In this document: in pieces, positions 26,839-35,241 of the stretch
How the letters are laid out: the number at the start of each line of letters is the position of its first letter
Position numbering within the stretch: the first letter of the stretch is position 1
Position numbers and translations under genes: made by a program
Notes under the pieces: model-generated
Seen by the model: only the letters and a program-made list of their open reading frames with translations
Databases searched by the model: none
Told to the model about the DNA's origin: nothing
From: Opitutaceae bacterium UBA2377
GTDB lineage: Bacteria; Verrucomicrobiota; Verrucomicrobiia; Opitutales; Opitutaceae
DNA: 64,000 nucleotides
Assembly (NCBI GenBank): GCA_002344205.1
Contig: DDSZ01000046.1
Location: 151,980 to 215,979, forward strand
Direction of reading: 5' to 3'

Positions 26839-26919
26839 GTGGGAGCGAGCTTGCTCGCGATCGGCAGGCCTAGCCAGACCAACGGAGTTTGGAATCGCCT
26901 GCAAGCAGGCTCCTACACC
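26839..26919. repeat. Pair of REP-like palindromes in opposite orientation
   Basis: Unit 1 (26839-26861) reads gtgggagc-gagcttgctc-gcgat with stem gcgagc-tt-gctcgc. Unit 2 on the minus strand (26919-26891) reads ggtgtaggagc-ctgcttgcag-gcgattcc with stem gcctgc-aa-gcaggc (26897-26910). The pair is arranged like a BIME. Unit 1 looks the same as a classic Pseudomonas REP (from memory). The tag stop codon of the upstream glycosyltransferase falls inside unit 2. Confidence 0.75.
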
Positions 26920-27842
26920 TTGCCAAACAGCGAGCGCGGGATTTGCCAAAGGTAGCCGCAGGACCGCCAGGCGCGGACGAGGGCTTTTTTCGCGGAGTCC
27001 GGACGGACTACGATAAAGTTGAGCAGCGCGAGCACGGTGAAGCCGAGGGCCTTGAGGAGGTTGACGAAAAAGCGCGACAGCAGGTAGCGCGCGGCCCCGG
27101 GCCGGCTGGCGCGATCGGCGACACGGGAGCGGGCGGAGTCGAAAGCGTGCCGTGCCGCGTAGCGGAAGGTCGTGCGGCTGGCGGGCATCTGGTGGAGCAC
27201 CTTGGCGGCGGGCGCGAACCACACTTCGTAGCCGGCGGCACGCACCCGGCGGACGATCTCGCCATCGCCGCCGCCAAAGAGGCTGGCACCCTTGCGATCC
27301 AAGCCGGCGGCGAAGGGGCCGATTTTATCGAAGACCCGCCGCGGGAAGGCAAAATTTGCTCCCATCGGGCTGTCGCGGGGCGGGACCGGTCCGGCATCCG
27401 GTCGGAAGGCGAGCGGCGCATGCCATTCGCGAATCCAGTCCGGCAGCCCGTCGGGGAAGACCGGCACCACTTCGCCGCCGACACAACCGATGCGGCCGGC
27501 GGAATCCGCGATGAACGGCGCGGCCATCTGGCGCACCCAATCCGATTCCACCACGATGTCGTCGTCGGCGAAAAGCAGGATGTCGCCGCGCGCCTCGGCG
27601 AGGCCGCGGTTGCGGGCGTGGTCGAGTCCCTGCGCGGTCTCCAGCACATGGCGCGGGGCATGGGGGGCGCCGGCAAACTCCGCCACGATGGACGGCGTGG
27701 CGTCGCGCGAGTTGTTGTCGATCACCAGCACTTCCAGCGCATCGGCCGGATAGTCCTGTTGCGCCGCCCCGGCCAAGGTCTGGCGCAGCAGGTCTGCCCG
27801 GTTATAGGTGCAGATGATGACGGTGACCCGGGGCGTTGACAT
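26913..27842 (-). CDS. Family 2 glycosyltransferase
   Basis: A protein of 309 residues: VTVIICTYNRADLLRQTL at the start, then the nucleotide-metal motif DILLFADDDIVVE (DDD near residue 104) and GGGDGEIVRRV later. The acceptor-side segment MGANFAFPR is typical of rhamnosyl- and glucosyltransferase relatives. A hydrophobic stretch near the C-terminus (ALGFTVLALLNFIVV) could anchor it to the membrane. I start at ATG 27842, immediately before the first strand. Its stop codon is inside the REP pair. Sugar and acceptor cannot be told from sequence. Confidence 0.85.
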   Translation of the reverse strand: MSTPRVTVIICTYNRADLLRQTLAGAAQQDYPADALEVLVIDNNSRDATPSIVAEFAGAPHAPRHVLETAQGLDHARNRGLAEARGDILLFADDDIVVESDWVRQMAAPFIADSAGRIGCVGGEVVPVFPDGLPDWIREWHAPLAFRPDAGPVPPRDSPMGANFAFPRRVFDKIGPFAAGLDRKGASLFGGGDGEIVRRVRAAGYEVWFAPAAKVLHQMPASRTTFRYAARHAFDSARSRVADRASRPGAARYLLSRFFVNLLKALGFTVLALLNFIVVRPDSAKKALVRAWRSCGYLWQIPRSLFGKV

Positions 27843-27924
27843 GAGCTGGCAGACGACAGCAGCCCCGGCGCACGGTCGCAAAGAAAAAGCTTTGCCGGTC
27901 CCAGCGGCCGGCCATCTTGACCGC

Positions 27925-28635
27925 ATGGCTTTCAAACACTGGCCGGGGGTGCGGGATGCGCGGTTTGCGCTGAAGATCAGCCGCTATCTGCGCGGAGCGC
28001 GGAAGCGCCGGCCCGACCTCGACTGGGACGAGTTCCTGCGCGTGGCGCGGCAGTTCAAGTCGGACGACATGGGCAGTTTCCCGGAGCGCGGATTTTTGTA
28101 TCAACTCGCCGCCGAGGCGCCGGTGGACGCGCAGGTGGTCGAGATCGGCTCATGGATGGGGGCCTCGACCTGTTTTCTCGCGGCGGGGCTCAAGGGGCCG
28201 GCTGCGAAGGTTTACGCCGTGGACAATTTCCAGGGGCTCTCGATGTGCGGCGAGGACGTGACCTGGTATCAACGTCATTTCCGCAAGCTGGGCACGAATA
28301 GCACGCTGGAGATATTCCAGACCAACTTTGCCGCGCTGGGCTTGACCCCGCGCGCCGAGCCGGTGGTGAGTGATTCCGCGGCGGCGGCCCAGGCGTTGGC
28401 TGCGAAGCGCGGGACCATCGACCTGATTTTCATCGACGGCGACCATTCCTACGAAGGCTGCAAGGCCGACATCACGGCATGGCTGCCGTTTGTGCGGCCA
28501 GGCGGGGTGATGGCCTTCCATGATTTCGGCAGCCGGGCGAGCGGCGTCACCCAGGCGATTTTCGAAACCATCAAGGCGGGCCGCTTTGCTGAGATCGTGG
28601 GCGTGGCCAACACCATCATTGCCTTCCGGCTTTGA
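27925..28635 (+). CDS. Class I SAM-dependent methyltransferase
   Basis: A protein of 236 residues with the AdoMet site VVEIGSWMGASTCFLA near residue 70 and the acidic motif VYAVDNFQG. The later motif IDLIFIDGDHSYEGCKADI is the signature of the Methyltransf_24 group that often acts on surface sugars or small molecules. I use the ATG at 27925; an in-frame upstream ATG reads through the start of the divergent GT2. Its 3' end overlaps the convergent GT9 gene by 20 bases. It is the only plus-strand gene in a long minus-strand run. Confidence 0.8.
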   Translation: MAFKHWPGVRDARFALKISRYLRGARKRRPDLDWDEFLRVARQFKSDDMGSFPERGFLYQLAAEAPVDAQVVEIGSWMGASTCFLAAGLKGPAAKVYAVDNFQGLSMCGEDVTWYQRHFRKLGTNSTLEIFQTNFAALGLTPRAEPVVSDSAAAAQALAAKRGTIDLIFIDGDHSYEGCKADITAWLPFVRPGGVMAFHDFGSRASGVTQAIFETIKAGRFAEIVGVANTIIAFRL

Positions 28636-29653
28636 GCCGGGCGGCCACGGCGTCGAACACCTGCTCCACCGTGAGCTGCCGCACGCAGTAGCTGCGATAG
28701 GAGTCGGTCTTCACGCAAGGGGCGGGCGTGTCCGGCAGGCAGGGGCAGGGCAGGGCGGTTTGCAGGACGGTGTGGTTGTCGCCCACGGGCCGCCAGATGA
28801 CGGCGTTCTGCGAACCGTAGAGCGCGACCACGGGCGTGCCCACGCCGGCAGCGATGTGCATGGGGCCGCTGTCGTGGCAGAGGAACAGATCGAACCGGGA
28901 GACGAGCGCGGCGAAGCGGCCGACGGTGAACCGGGGCTCCAGTGCGACGACATGACTGCGGGCGGCAGCGCGGATTTTTTCCAGCTCGGCCCGGTCGCCG
29001 GGCCCGCCCGTCAGGAAAACCTGCACGCCGAGTTCGTCCTGCAGGCGGTCGCACACGGCGGCAAAACGCTCCGCCGGCCACACGCGCATGGGGCTGCGGC
29101 TGCCCGGATGCACGAGGATCCGGCGGCCCGGACCGGCAGAGAGCGGCGCGACGGCAGCGAGATCGGCGGCGGACGGCACGAGCCGGATTTCACGCGTGGC
29201 CAGCGGCACGCCGAGCGGCGCGAGCAGGGCGAGATAGGTCTCGGTGATGTGGTGGGAGTCGTAAAAGGCGTTGGTGACGGGCACCGCGTGGGTGTAGCAG
29301 CGCGGGTGCCGGTGCTTCACCAGCTCGCGCCGGTAGGTGAGTCGGAGCAGGGCGCCCGTCCAGCGGGTGAGCAGGGCGGTCTTGTCGGTGTTGTCAAAAT
29401 CGAGGACGTGGGTGAAACGCTCCCGCCGCAGGCGGCGCAGGAAGCCGGGCCAGGCGAGCAGGGAGCGCGGGAGAACCAGCGTGGCATCGACATCGGGGTG
29501 CAGCGGCGTGAGGGCGGCGCAGCCGGGCTCGACCAGGAGGGCGAGGTGGGCGGCGGGCCAGTGGAGGCGGAGGTTGCGAAACACGCTGCCGAGCAGGACG
29601 ATGTCGCCGAGGTAGCGGCGGCGGATGACGAGGATGCGCGGGGCCGGGGACAT
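28616..29653 (-). CDS. Family 9 glycosyltransferase (heptosyltransferase-like)
   Basis: A GT-B enzyme of 345 residues. ILVIRRRYLGDIVLLGSV at the N-terminus and DLFLCHDSGPMHIAAGVGTPVVALYG at the C-terminal domain are GT9 hallmarks, as is ILVHPGSRSPMRVWP in the middle. GT9 enzymes add heptose to the lipopolysaccharide inner core, which fits with kdkA elsewhere in the window. The gene precedes, in reading direction, the convergent methyltransferase and lies 4 bases after the MsbA-like exporter, so the two are probably co-transcribed. Confidence 0.88.
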   Translation of the reverse strand: MSPAPRILVIRRRYLGDIVLLGSVFRNLRLHWPAAHLALLVEPGCAALTPLHPDVDATLVLPRSLLAWPGFLRRLRRERFTHVLDFDNTDKTALLTRWTGALLRLTYRRELVKHRHPRCYTHAVPVTNAFYDSHHITETYLALLAPLGVPLATREIRLVPSAADLAAVAPLSAGPGRRILVHPGSRSPMRVWPAERFAAVCDRLQDELGVQVFLTGGPGDRAELEKIRAAARSHVVALEPRFTVGRFAALVSRFDLFLCHDSGPMHIAAGVGTPVVALYGSQNAVIWRPVGDNHTVLQTALPCPCLPDTPAPCVKTDSYRSYCVRQLTVEQVFDAVAARLKAGRQ

Positions 29654-29657
29654 GCGC

Positions 29658-31403
29658 TCAGGCGGCGGAGTTCTGGCGGTCGTAGAGCGAGCGGTAGAGT
29701 GGGTTGCCGGCGTAGAGTTCGGCGTGGTTGCCCTGCGCCACGATGCGGCCGCGGTCGAAGACAAGGATCAGCGTGGCGTCGCGGATGGTGCTGAAGCGGT
29801 GCGCGATCACGAGCACGGTCTTGCCGACGACGAGCTTGCGCAGCGCGTCCTGCACGGCGGCCTCGCTGTCGCTGTCGAGGGCGCTGGTGGCTTCGTCGAG
29901 GATGAGGATGGGGGCGTTGCGCAGGAAGGCCCGGGCAAGGGCGACCCGTTGTTTCTGGCCGCCGGAGAGCAGGGCGCCGCGTTCTCCCACCACGGTGTCG
30001 TAGCCCTGCGGCAGTGTGCGGATGAATTCGTCGGCGTGCGCATCCACGGCGGCGGCCATGACCTCGTCGCGCCCGGCCTCGGGCCGGCCGAGGAGGAGAT
30101 TGTTATAGATGGTGTCGTTGAAGAGCACGGGCTCCTGGGAGACGAGCGCGATGTTGCGGCGCAGGTCGGCGAGCCGCATGGTGCGGACGTCGGTGTCATC
30201 GAGACGCACGCTGCCGGCGGCGGCTTCGTAGAAACGCGGCACGAGATTGGCGAAGGTGGTTTTGCCTGCGCCGCTGGGACCGACGAGGGCGCAGACCGTC
30301 CCGGCAGGAATGCGCGCCGTCACTCCGCTCAGCGCGGGCTGGTCACCGTAGGCAAACGAGACGTCCTCGAAACCGAGGTCGCCGCGCAGCCGGGCGACGG
30401 ACACCGGCGCGGCGGGGTCGGCGATGGTGACCGGGGCCTGCAGCACCTGCTCCAGCCGCGCGAGCGAGGCTTCGCCCCGCTTGAGCTCGTTGTTGAGCGC
30501 ACCGATTTTCTTGATAGGTTCGTAGCAAAGGTAGAGCGCGGTGACGACCGCGAGAAAGGCATCGCGGTCGATGCCGGCGTGGTAGGCGTAGAGGAAGGTG
30601 CCAGCAATGCCGAGGGAGGAAACGACCTCGATGGTGGGGCTGAGGGCCTGCGCGTATTTTGCGATCTTGAGCTGCAGGGTGAGCAGCGTGCGGCTGTTCC
30701 CGGCGAAGCGGCCGGTCTCCCGCGTCTCGAGCCCGAAGGCGCGGACCTCACGGGCGGCCGCCAGGTTTTCGCTGAACTGGCCGGTGAGCGAGCCGAGCTG
30801 TGCCTGCAACTGCTCGGCGCGGCGCAGGACTTTGCGGCCGACATAACGGATGGGAAACACCGTCAGAGGCACAATGCCCAGGCAAAGGAGAAGCATGCCG
30901 ACGCCCTCGGCCCGGACCGAGGCCAGTGCCAGCCAGCCCAGGGCGAAGAGCAGGGTGCCGGGCTGTTTCATGCCGTCGTTGGCCAGCAGGGTGAGGCTTT
31001 GTTGGAGCTGCGCGGTGTCGGCCAGCCCGCGGGAGAGGAGGTCGCCGGTTTGCCGTTGTTGCACGAAGGACAACGGCAGCACCTGCAGCTTGGCGAAATA
31101 ATCCACCCGTAGGGCCTCCAGGATGCGGGTGCCGGCCACCTGGATGTAATAGCCGTTGAGGTAGGCAAAGATGCCGCGCACGACGAAAATCAGCGGGATG
31201 TAGGCGGCGATGAGCGCCACGGTGGACAGCGGCAGATTGCGCTCCCCGCCGTCGAAGATGGCCGGGAAGACGTAGTTGATCATGCTCGGCAGGCCCGCGC
31301 CGGTGGCCGCGCCGTAGAGCAGGCCGGCCGTGATGGCCACGATCAACGGGCCACGCACCGGCCGCAGGTAGGCGAGATAGGGACGGAAGCGGCGCAGGGT
31401 CAT
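29658..31403 (-). CDS. MsbA-like ABC exporter (fused membrane and ATPase domains)
   Basis: A half-transporter of 581 residues: six helices in about 15-300, then the nucleotide-binding domain with Walker A GPSGAGKT (375-382), signature LLSGGQKQR near 490 and Walker B ILILDEATSALD near 512. MsbA-type exporters flip lipid A or other amphiphiles as homodimers. Being 4 bases upstream of a heptosyltransferase-like gene supports a lipopolysaccharide role. Lipid A identity is an inference; other lipid-linked glycan exporters look alike. It follows the oppC stop by 96 bases. Confidence 0.85.
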   Translation of the reverse strand: MTLRRFRPYLAYLRPVRGPLIVAITAGLLYGAATGAGLPSMINYVFPAIFDGGERNLPLSTVALIAAYIPLIFVVRGIFAYLNGYYIQVAGTRILEALRVDYFAKLQVLPLSFVQQRQTGDLLSRGLADTAQLQQSLTLLANDGMKQPGTLLFALGWLALASVRAEGVGMLLLCLGIVPLTVFPIRYVGRKVLRRAEQLQAQLGSLTGQFSENLAAAREVRAFGLETRETGRFAGNSRTLLTLQLKIAKYAQALSPTIEVVSSLGIAGTFLYAYHAGIDRDAFLAVVTALYLCYEPIKKIGALNNELKRGEASLARLEQVLQAPVTIADPAAPVSVARLRGDLGFEDVSFAYGDQPALSGVTARIPAGTVCALVGPSGAGKTTFANLVPRFYEAAAGSVRLDDTDVRTMRLADLRRNIALVSQEPVLFNDTIYNNLLLGRPEAGRDEVMAAAVDAHADEFIRTLPQGYDTVVGERGALLSGGQKQRVALARAFLRNAPILILDEATSALDSDSEAAVQDALRKLVVGKTVLVIAHRFSTIRDATLILVFDRGRIVAQGNHAELYAGNPLYRSLYDRQNSAA

Positions 31404-31499
31404 GGAGCAGGGACAGAAGACAGGGGTCGGAGTTCTGTGGCCAGACGGAAAAACGGCGCTTGCGGCCGGGATGGTGCGCCCGCGACCCGGCGAGGCGGC

Positions 31500-32411
31500 T
31501 CAGTCCTTGGCCGCCCGCACGTCCAGGGCGTCGCGGAGGCCGTCGCCGAGGAAGTTGAGCGAGAAGAGCGTGAGCGAGAAAATCGTGCCGGGGAAGAGCA
31601 GGAGCCAGGGATACTCCTCCATCTTTTCCGCGCCGTCCTTGATCAACGTGCCCCACGAACTCATCGGCGGTTGCACGCCGAGGCCGAGGAAGCTCAGGAA
31701 AGCCTCCAGCAGCATGATGGCGGGGATGGTGAGGGTGGTGTAAACGATGATGGGCCCGAGGATGTTGGGGATCATGTGCCGGAAGATGATGCGGCGCCGG
31801 CCGAGGCCGAGGGAGCGCGCGGCCTCGATGAACTCCATTTTCTTGATCGACATGATCTGCCCGCGGACGATGCGGGCCATCGTGAGCCACTCCACGGCGC
31901 CGATGGCGAAGAAAAGCAGCCAGATGTGCCGCCCGAAGAAAACCATCAGCAGGATCACGAAAATCGTGAAAGGCAGCGCATACATGATGTCCACGATGCG
32001 CATCATGATCGAGTCGGTCTTGCCGCCGAAAAAGCCCGCGACCGCGCCGTAGATCACGCCGATGGTGAGGGCGACCGAGGTGGCGATGAGGCCGACCATG
32101 ATCGAGATGCGGCCGCCGACCATGAGGCGCACAAGGAGGTCGCGGCCGAGCTGATCGGTGCCGAGCCAGTGCTCGGCGCCGGGCGGGGCGAAGGTGTTGT
32201 TGAGGTTCTGCTCCTCATAGCCGTAGGCGCTGAACCACGGGCCGACGATGCAGATGGCGGCGAGCACGAGGAGCGTGACGCCGCCGAAGACGGCGAGCTT
32301 GTTCTTGGCGAGCCGGTGCCAGGCGTCGCGCCAGAGGGAGGAGCCGGATTCGAGGTCGGCCGGGTTGACGGCGGCCGAGGGCAACTGCGCGGGCGAAAGG
32401 TTGGCGGCCAT
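31500..32411 (-). CDS. oppC: Oligopeptide ABC transporter permease OppC
   Basis: A protein of 303 residues with a cytoplasmic N-terminal tail, five to six membrane helices, and the EAA loop MEFIEAARSLGLGRRRIIFRH near residues 200-220 that contacts the ATPase. The beginning FAPPGAEHWLGTDQLGRDLLVRLM is diagnostic of OppC/DppC. It lies 3 bases from oppB. The partner ATPases OppD and OppF are not in the operon. The downstream neighbour is the MsbA-like exporter after 96 bases. Confidence 0.93.
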   Translation of the reverse strand: MAANLSPAQLPSAAVNPADLESGSSLWRDAWHRLAKNKLAVFGGVTLLVLAAICIVGPWFSAYGYEEQNLNNTFAPPGAEHWLGTDQLGRDLLVRLMVGGRISIMVGLIATSVALTIGVIYGAVAGFFGGKTDSIMMRIVDIMYALPFTIFVILLMVFFGRHIWLLFFAIGAVEWLTMARIVRGQIMSIKKMEFIEAARSLGLGRRRIIFRHMIPNILGPIIVYTTLTIPAIMLLEAFLSFLGLGVQPPMSSWGTLIKDGAEKMEEYPWLLLFPGTIFSLTLFSLNFLGDGLRDALDVRAAKD

Positions 32412-32414
32412 CGG

Positions 32415-33332
32415 TTACTCGAACTTCAGCTTCGGGTTGAGCCACACCTGCACCACGTCCACGACGAGGTTGAGGAAGATGATGAGGGTGGCGTAGAGGA
32501 TGACCGTGCCGAGGACGAGGGTGTAGTCGCGGTTGAAGGCGGACTGCACGAACTCGCGGCCGAGGCCGGGGATCTGGAAAATGGTCTCGATGACGAACGA
32601 GCCGGTGAGGATGCCGGCGATGGCCGGGCCGAGGAAGGAGACGACCGGCAGCAGGCCGCCGCGCAGGGCGTGCTTGAAGATGACGCGCAGCTCGGAGGCG
32701 CCCTTGGAACGGGCGGTGCGGATGTAGTCCTGATTGAGCACCTCCAGCATGCCGCCGCGGGTGAGCCGGGCGACATAGGCCGCGTAAACAAAGCCGAGCG
32801 TGAGCGCGGGTAGGATGCGGTCGGCCGGGCCATACCAGCCGGAGACATTGACCCATTGCAGGTGGATGCCGAAGAGCAGGGCGAGCAGCGGACCCATCAC
32901 GAAGGTGGGGATGCAAATGCCGACCATGCCGAAGCCGCTGCACAGGTAATCGAGGAAGGAGTTGCGCTTGATGGCGGCGATGGTGCCGAGCGGCAGGCCG
33001 AGGCAGAGGGCGACGAGGAGCGACCACGCGCCGAGCTCCAAGGAAACGGGCAGCTTGTCGAAGATGATCTCGTTGACCGTGCGGTTGGCGTATTTGAACG
33101 ACGGGCCGAGGTCGCCGCGCAGGAGGTCGCCGAGATAGTTGAAGTATTGCCGGTGGAGCGGTTGATCGAGGCCGTAGTGGGCCTCGAGGTTGCGCAGGAT
33201 CTCGGGCGTGACGGCTTTCTCCGCGGTGAACGGTCCGCCCGGCACGAAGCGGATCATGAAGAACGTCGCCGTGATGATCACGAGGAGGACCGGGATGGTC
33301 TCCAGCAGGCGGCGGGCGATGAAGCGAAACAT
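32415..33332 (-). CDS. oppB: Oligopeptide ABC transporter permease OppB
   Basis: A protein of 305 residues with the typical start MFRFIARRLLETIPVLLVI, a long periplasmic loop (GLDQPLHRQYFNYLGDLLRGDLG), and the EAA-type loop IRTARSKGASELRVIFKHALR near 205-225. These mark the OppB/DppB family. With oppC it forms the channel. It follows the first oligopeptide-binding lipoprotein gene after 226 bases, a gap that includes an intergenic repeat. Substrate range cannot be judged from the permeases. Confidence 0.94.
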   Translation of the reverse strand: MFRFIARRLLETIPVLLVIITATFFMIRFVPGGPFTAEKAVTPEILRNLEAHYGLDQPLHRQYFNYLGDLLRGDLGPSFKYANRTVNEIIFDKLPVSLELGAWSLLVALCLGLPLGTIAAIKRNSFLDYLCSGFGMVGICIPTFVMGPLLALLFGIHLQWVNVSGWYGPADRILPALTLGFVYAAYVARLTRGGMLEVLNQDYIRTARSKGASELRVIFKHALRGGLLPVVSFLGPAIAGILTGSFVIETIFQIPGLGREFVQSAFNRDYTLVLGTVILYATLIIFLNLVVDVVQVWLNPKLKFE

Positions 33333-33393
33333 GACAGATTAGTCCCTCACCGGTGAAGCGCGGGCGGCTTTGCGGCGATATTTTTCGGTGAGG

Positions 33394-33480
33394 GAAATCC
33401 CAAACGCCAAAGGGCGGATACGCCTGCGGCACGCTGTTCTTTGTGATTTGGCATTTTGGACTTTTGAGATTTCCGGCTCC
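33394..33480. repeat. Inverted AAATCCCAAA/CCAAA repeat between oppA and oppB
   Basis: Left arm ggaaatcccaaacgccaaa and right arm gatttggcattttggac followed by ttttgagatttcc are imperfect reverse complements around a 45-base centre. The RNA could fold into a long hairpin. A related unit lies at 4838-4956. It sits in the 226-base gap between the binding-protein stop and the oppB start. Confidence 0.55.
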
Positions 33481-33558
33481 ACCGGGCCGGACCTAGGCGA
33501 TGCCGAAGCCAGGCGGGGTTGCCAAACCTTTTTGCGCAACCCGCCGGGCCGGCGCGGC

Positions 33559-35166
33559 TCAGTCCGCGAGGTCGATGTATTTCCAGGAGCGGTTGTCGAG
33601 GGGGTTTTGCACCCAGTTCAGCACCTTGGGGCTGATGGCATAAACGCGCGTGTAGAAGTAGATCGGGATGACGGGCAGTTCTTCCATCAGGAGTTTTTCC
33701 ATCTGCTGGTAGATGGCGAAGCGTTCCTCGTCGCTGTTGGTTTCCATCGAGACGCGCACGAGGCGGTCGTATTCGGCGCTCGACCAGCCGGTGTCGTTGT
33801 TGCCGCCGCCGGTCACCCACATGTCCTTGAAGGTGTTGGGGTCGGTGTAGTCGGCGATCCAGCCGGCGCGGCAGATGTCGTAGTTCAGCTCGTCCTGCGA
33901 ATCGAGATACACTTTCCACTCCTCGTTGCGCAGGCCGATGTCCACGCCGAGGTTGCGGCGCCACATCTGCTGGATGGCCTCGGCGATCACGCGGTGGTTT
34001 TCGGAGGTGTTGTAGAGCAGTTCGATCTTCGGGAAACCGCGGCCTTCGGGGAAACCGGCTTCGGCGAGGAGGCGGCGGGCCTCGGCGACGTCCATGGTAA
34101 TGCGGGCCGCGGGCGTGTATTCCGGCGAAGGCGGCGTGAAGTGGTAGGCGGGCTGCTGGCCGCCGCGGGTGACCTGGGCGACGAGCTGTTCGCGGTCGAT
34201 GCTGAGGGCGAGGGCCCGGCGGACGCGCACGTCGTTGAGCGGCGGGCGCGTGACGTTGAGGCGGTAGAAATAGCTGCCGTAGTAAAGGTCCTGCCGGTAG
34301 TTTTCCGGGTAATCGCGCTTGTAGGCGTCGATCTTCGAGATGGGCAGTTCGTTGGTCTTGTGGAGCTGGCCGGTGCGGAACATGCGTTCCTCGGTATCCA
34401 TGCTCTCGATCGGGTAGAAGTGGATCTGGTCGAGCTTCACGTTGTCGCGGTCCCAGTAGGTGGGGGAGCGGGTGACGACGATTTTCTGGTTGGGGCGCCA
34501 GTCGCGGAGGACGAAGGCGCCGTTGCCGACCATGTTTTCGGCGCGGGTCCAGCGGGAGCCTTTGCGGTCGAGCCCGCCGTGTTTCTCAATCGTGGGAATG
34601 TGCACGGGGAACCACGAGTAGTGCTTCATCGCCTCGAGCAGGAACGGCGCGCGGTGCTTGAGCGTGATCTGCAGGGTGCGGTCGTCGGGAGCTTTGAAGC
34701 CGACCTGGGAGAAATCGGTGAGCTCGCCCTTGTTGTAGGCCTCGGCACCGACGACATGGTGGAGTTTGTAGGCGTATTCGGCGGCGAGGCTGGGCGTGAG
34801 GATGCGCCGGTAGGAGCGCACGAAATCGTGGGCCGTGAGCGGGTCGCCGTTGGACCAGCGGGCGTCGGCGCGCAGGTGGAAGGTCCACACGAGGCCGTCG
34901 GCCGAGGTCTCCCAGCGCTCGGCCACGCCGGGGGCGGTGTCGATGCCGTTGGGTCCCTCGATGACGAGGCCCTCGAAGATGGCGTTGATGACCTTGTTCT
35001 CGGGCACGCCGGTGACGACCTGCGGATCGAGGTCCTGCACCTCGGTGCCGTTGCCGATGTGGAGGATCTTGGCGCCGGCGTCTGCGGTGGCGGCCTTTTT
35101 GCCGCAGCCGGCGACGAGGACCGTGGCGAGGATCAGGGGGAAGAGACGAAGGAACGTTTGAAGCAT
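33559..35166 (-). CDS. oppA: Oligopeptide-binding lipoprotein (SBP_bac_5)
   Basis: A protein of 535 residues with a lipoprotein signal (LILATVLVAGCGKK, Cys at 21). The mature part is a family 5 binding protein: VVTGVPENKVINAIFEGL, WTFHLRADARWSNGDPLTAHDF and DNVKLDQIHFYPI, as in OppA. Such proteins capture peptides in the periplasm for OppB/C. I used the ATG at 35166, directly before the signal; the longer reading starts upstream without a good signal peptide. It is about 34 percent similar by eye to the second binding protein at 36893-38515, sharing order of motifs but diverging in detail. Confidence 0.92.
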   Translation of the reverse strand: MLQTFLRLFPLILATVLVAGCGKKAATADAGAKILHIGNGTEVQDLDPQVVTGVPENKVINAIFEGLVIEGPNGIDTAPGVAERWETSADGLVWTFHLRADARWSNGDPLTAHDFVRSYRRILTPSLAAEYAYKLHHVVGAEAYNKGELTDFSQVGFKAPDDRTLQITLKHRAPFLLEAMKHYSWFPVHIPTIEKHGGLDRKGSRWTRAENMVGNGAFVLRDWRPNQKIVVTRSPTYWDRDNVKLDQIHFYPIESMDTEERMFRTGQLHKTNELPISKIDAYKRDYPENYRQDLYYGSYFYRLNVTRPPLNDVRVRRALALSIDREQLVAQVTRGGQQPAYHFTPPSPEYTPAARITMDVAEARRLLAEAGFPEGRGFPKIELLYNTSENHRVIAEAIQQMWRRNLGVDIGLRNEEWKVYLDSQDELNYDICRAGWIADYTDPNTFKDMWVTGGGNNDTGWSSAEYDRLVRVSMETNSDEERFAIYQQMEKLLMEELPVIPIYFYTRVYAISPKVLNWVQNPLDNRSWKYIDLAD

Positions 35167-35241
35167 GGCGACCAGCGTAGGCCACGGCCGGAAGCCCGCA
35201 AGCCCGGCCGGGCACAAAAAACCTGCTTCACGGCCGCCGGC

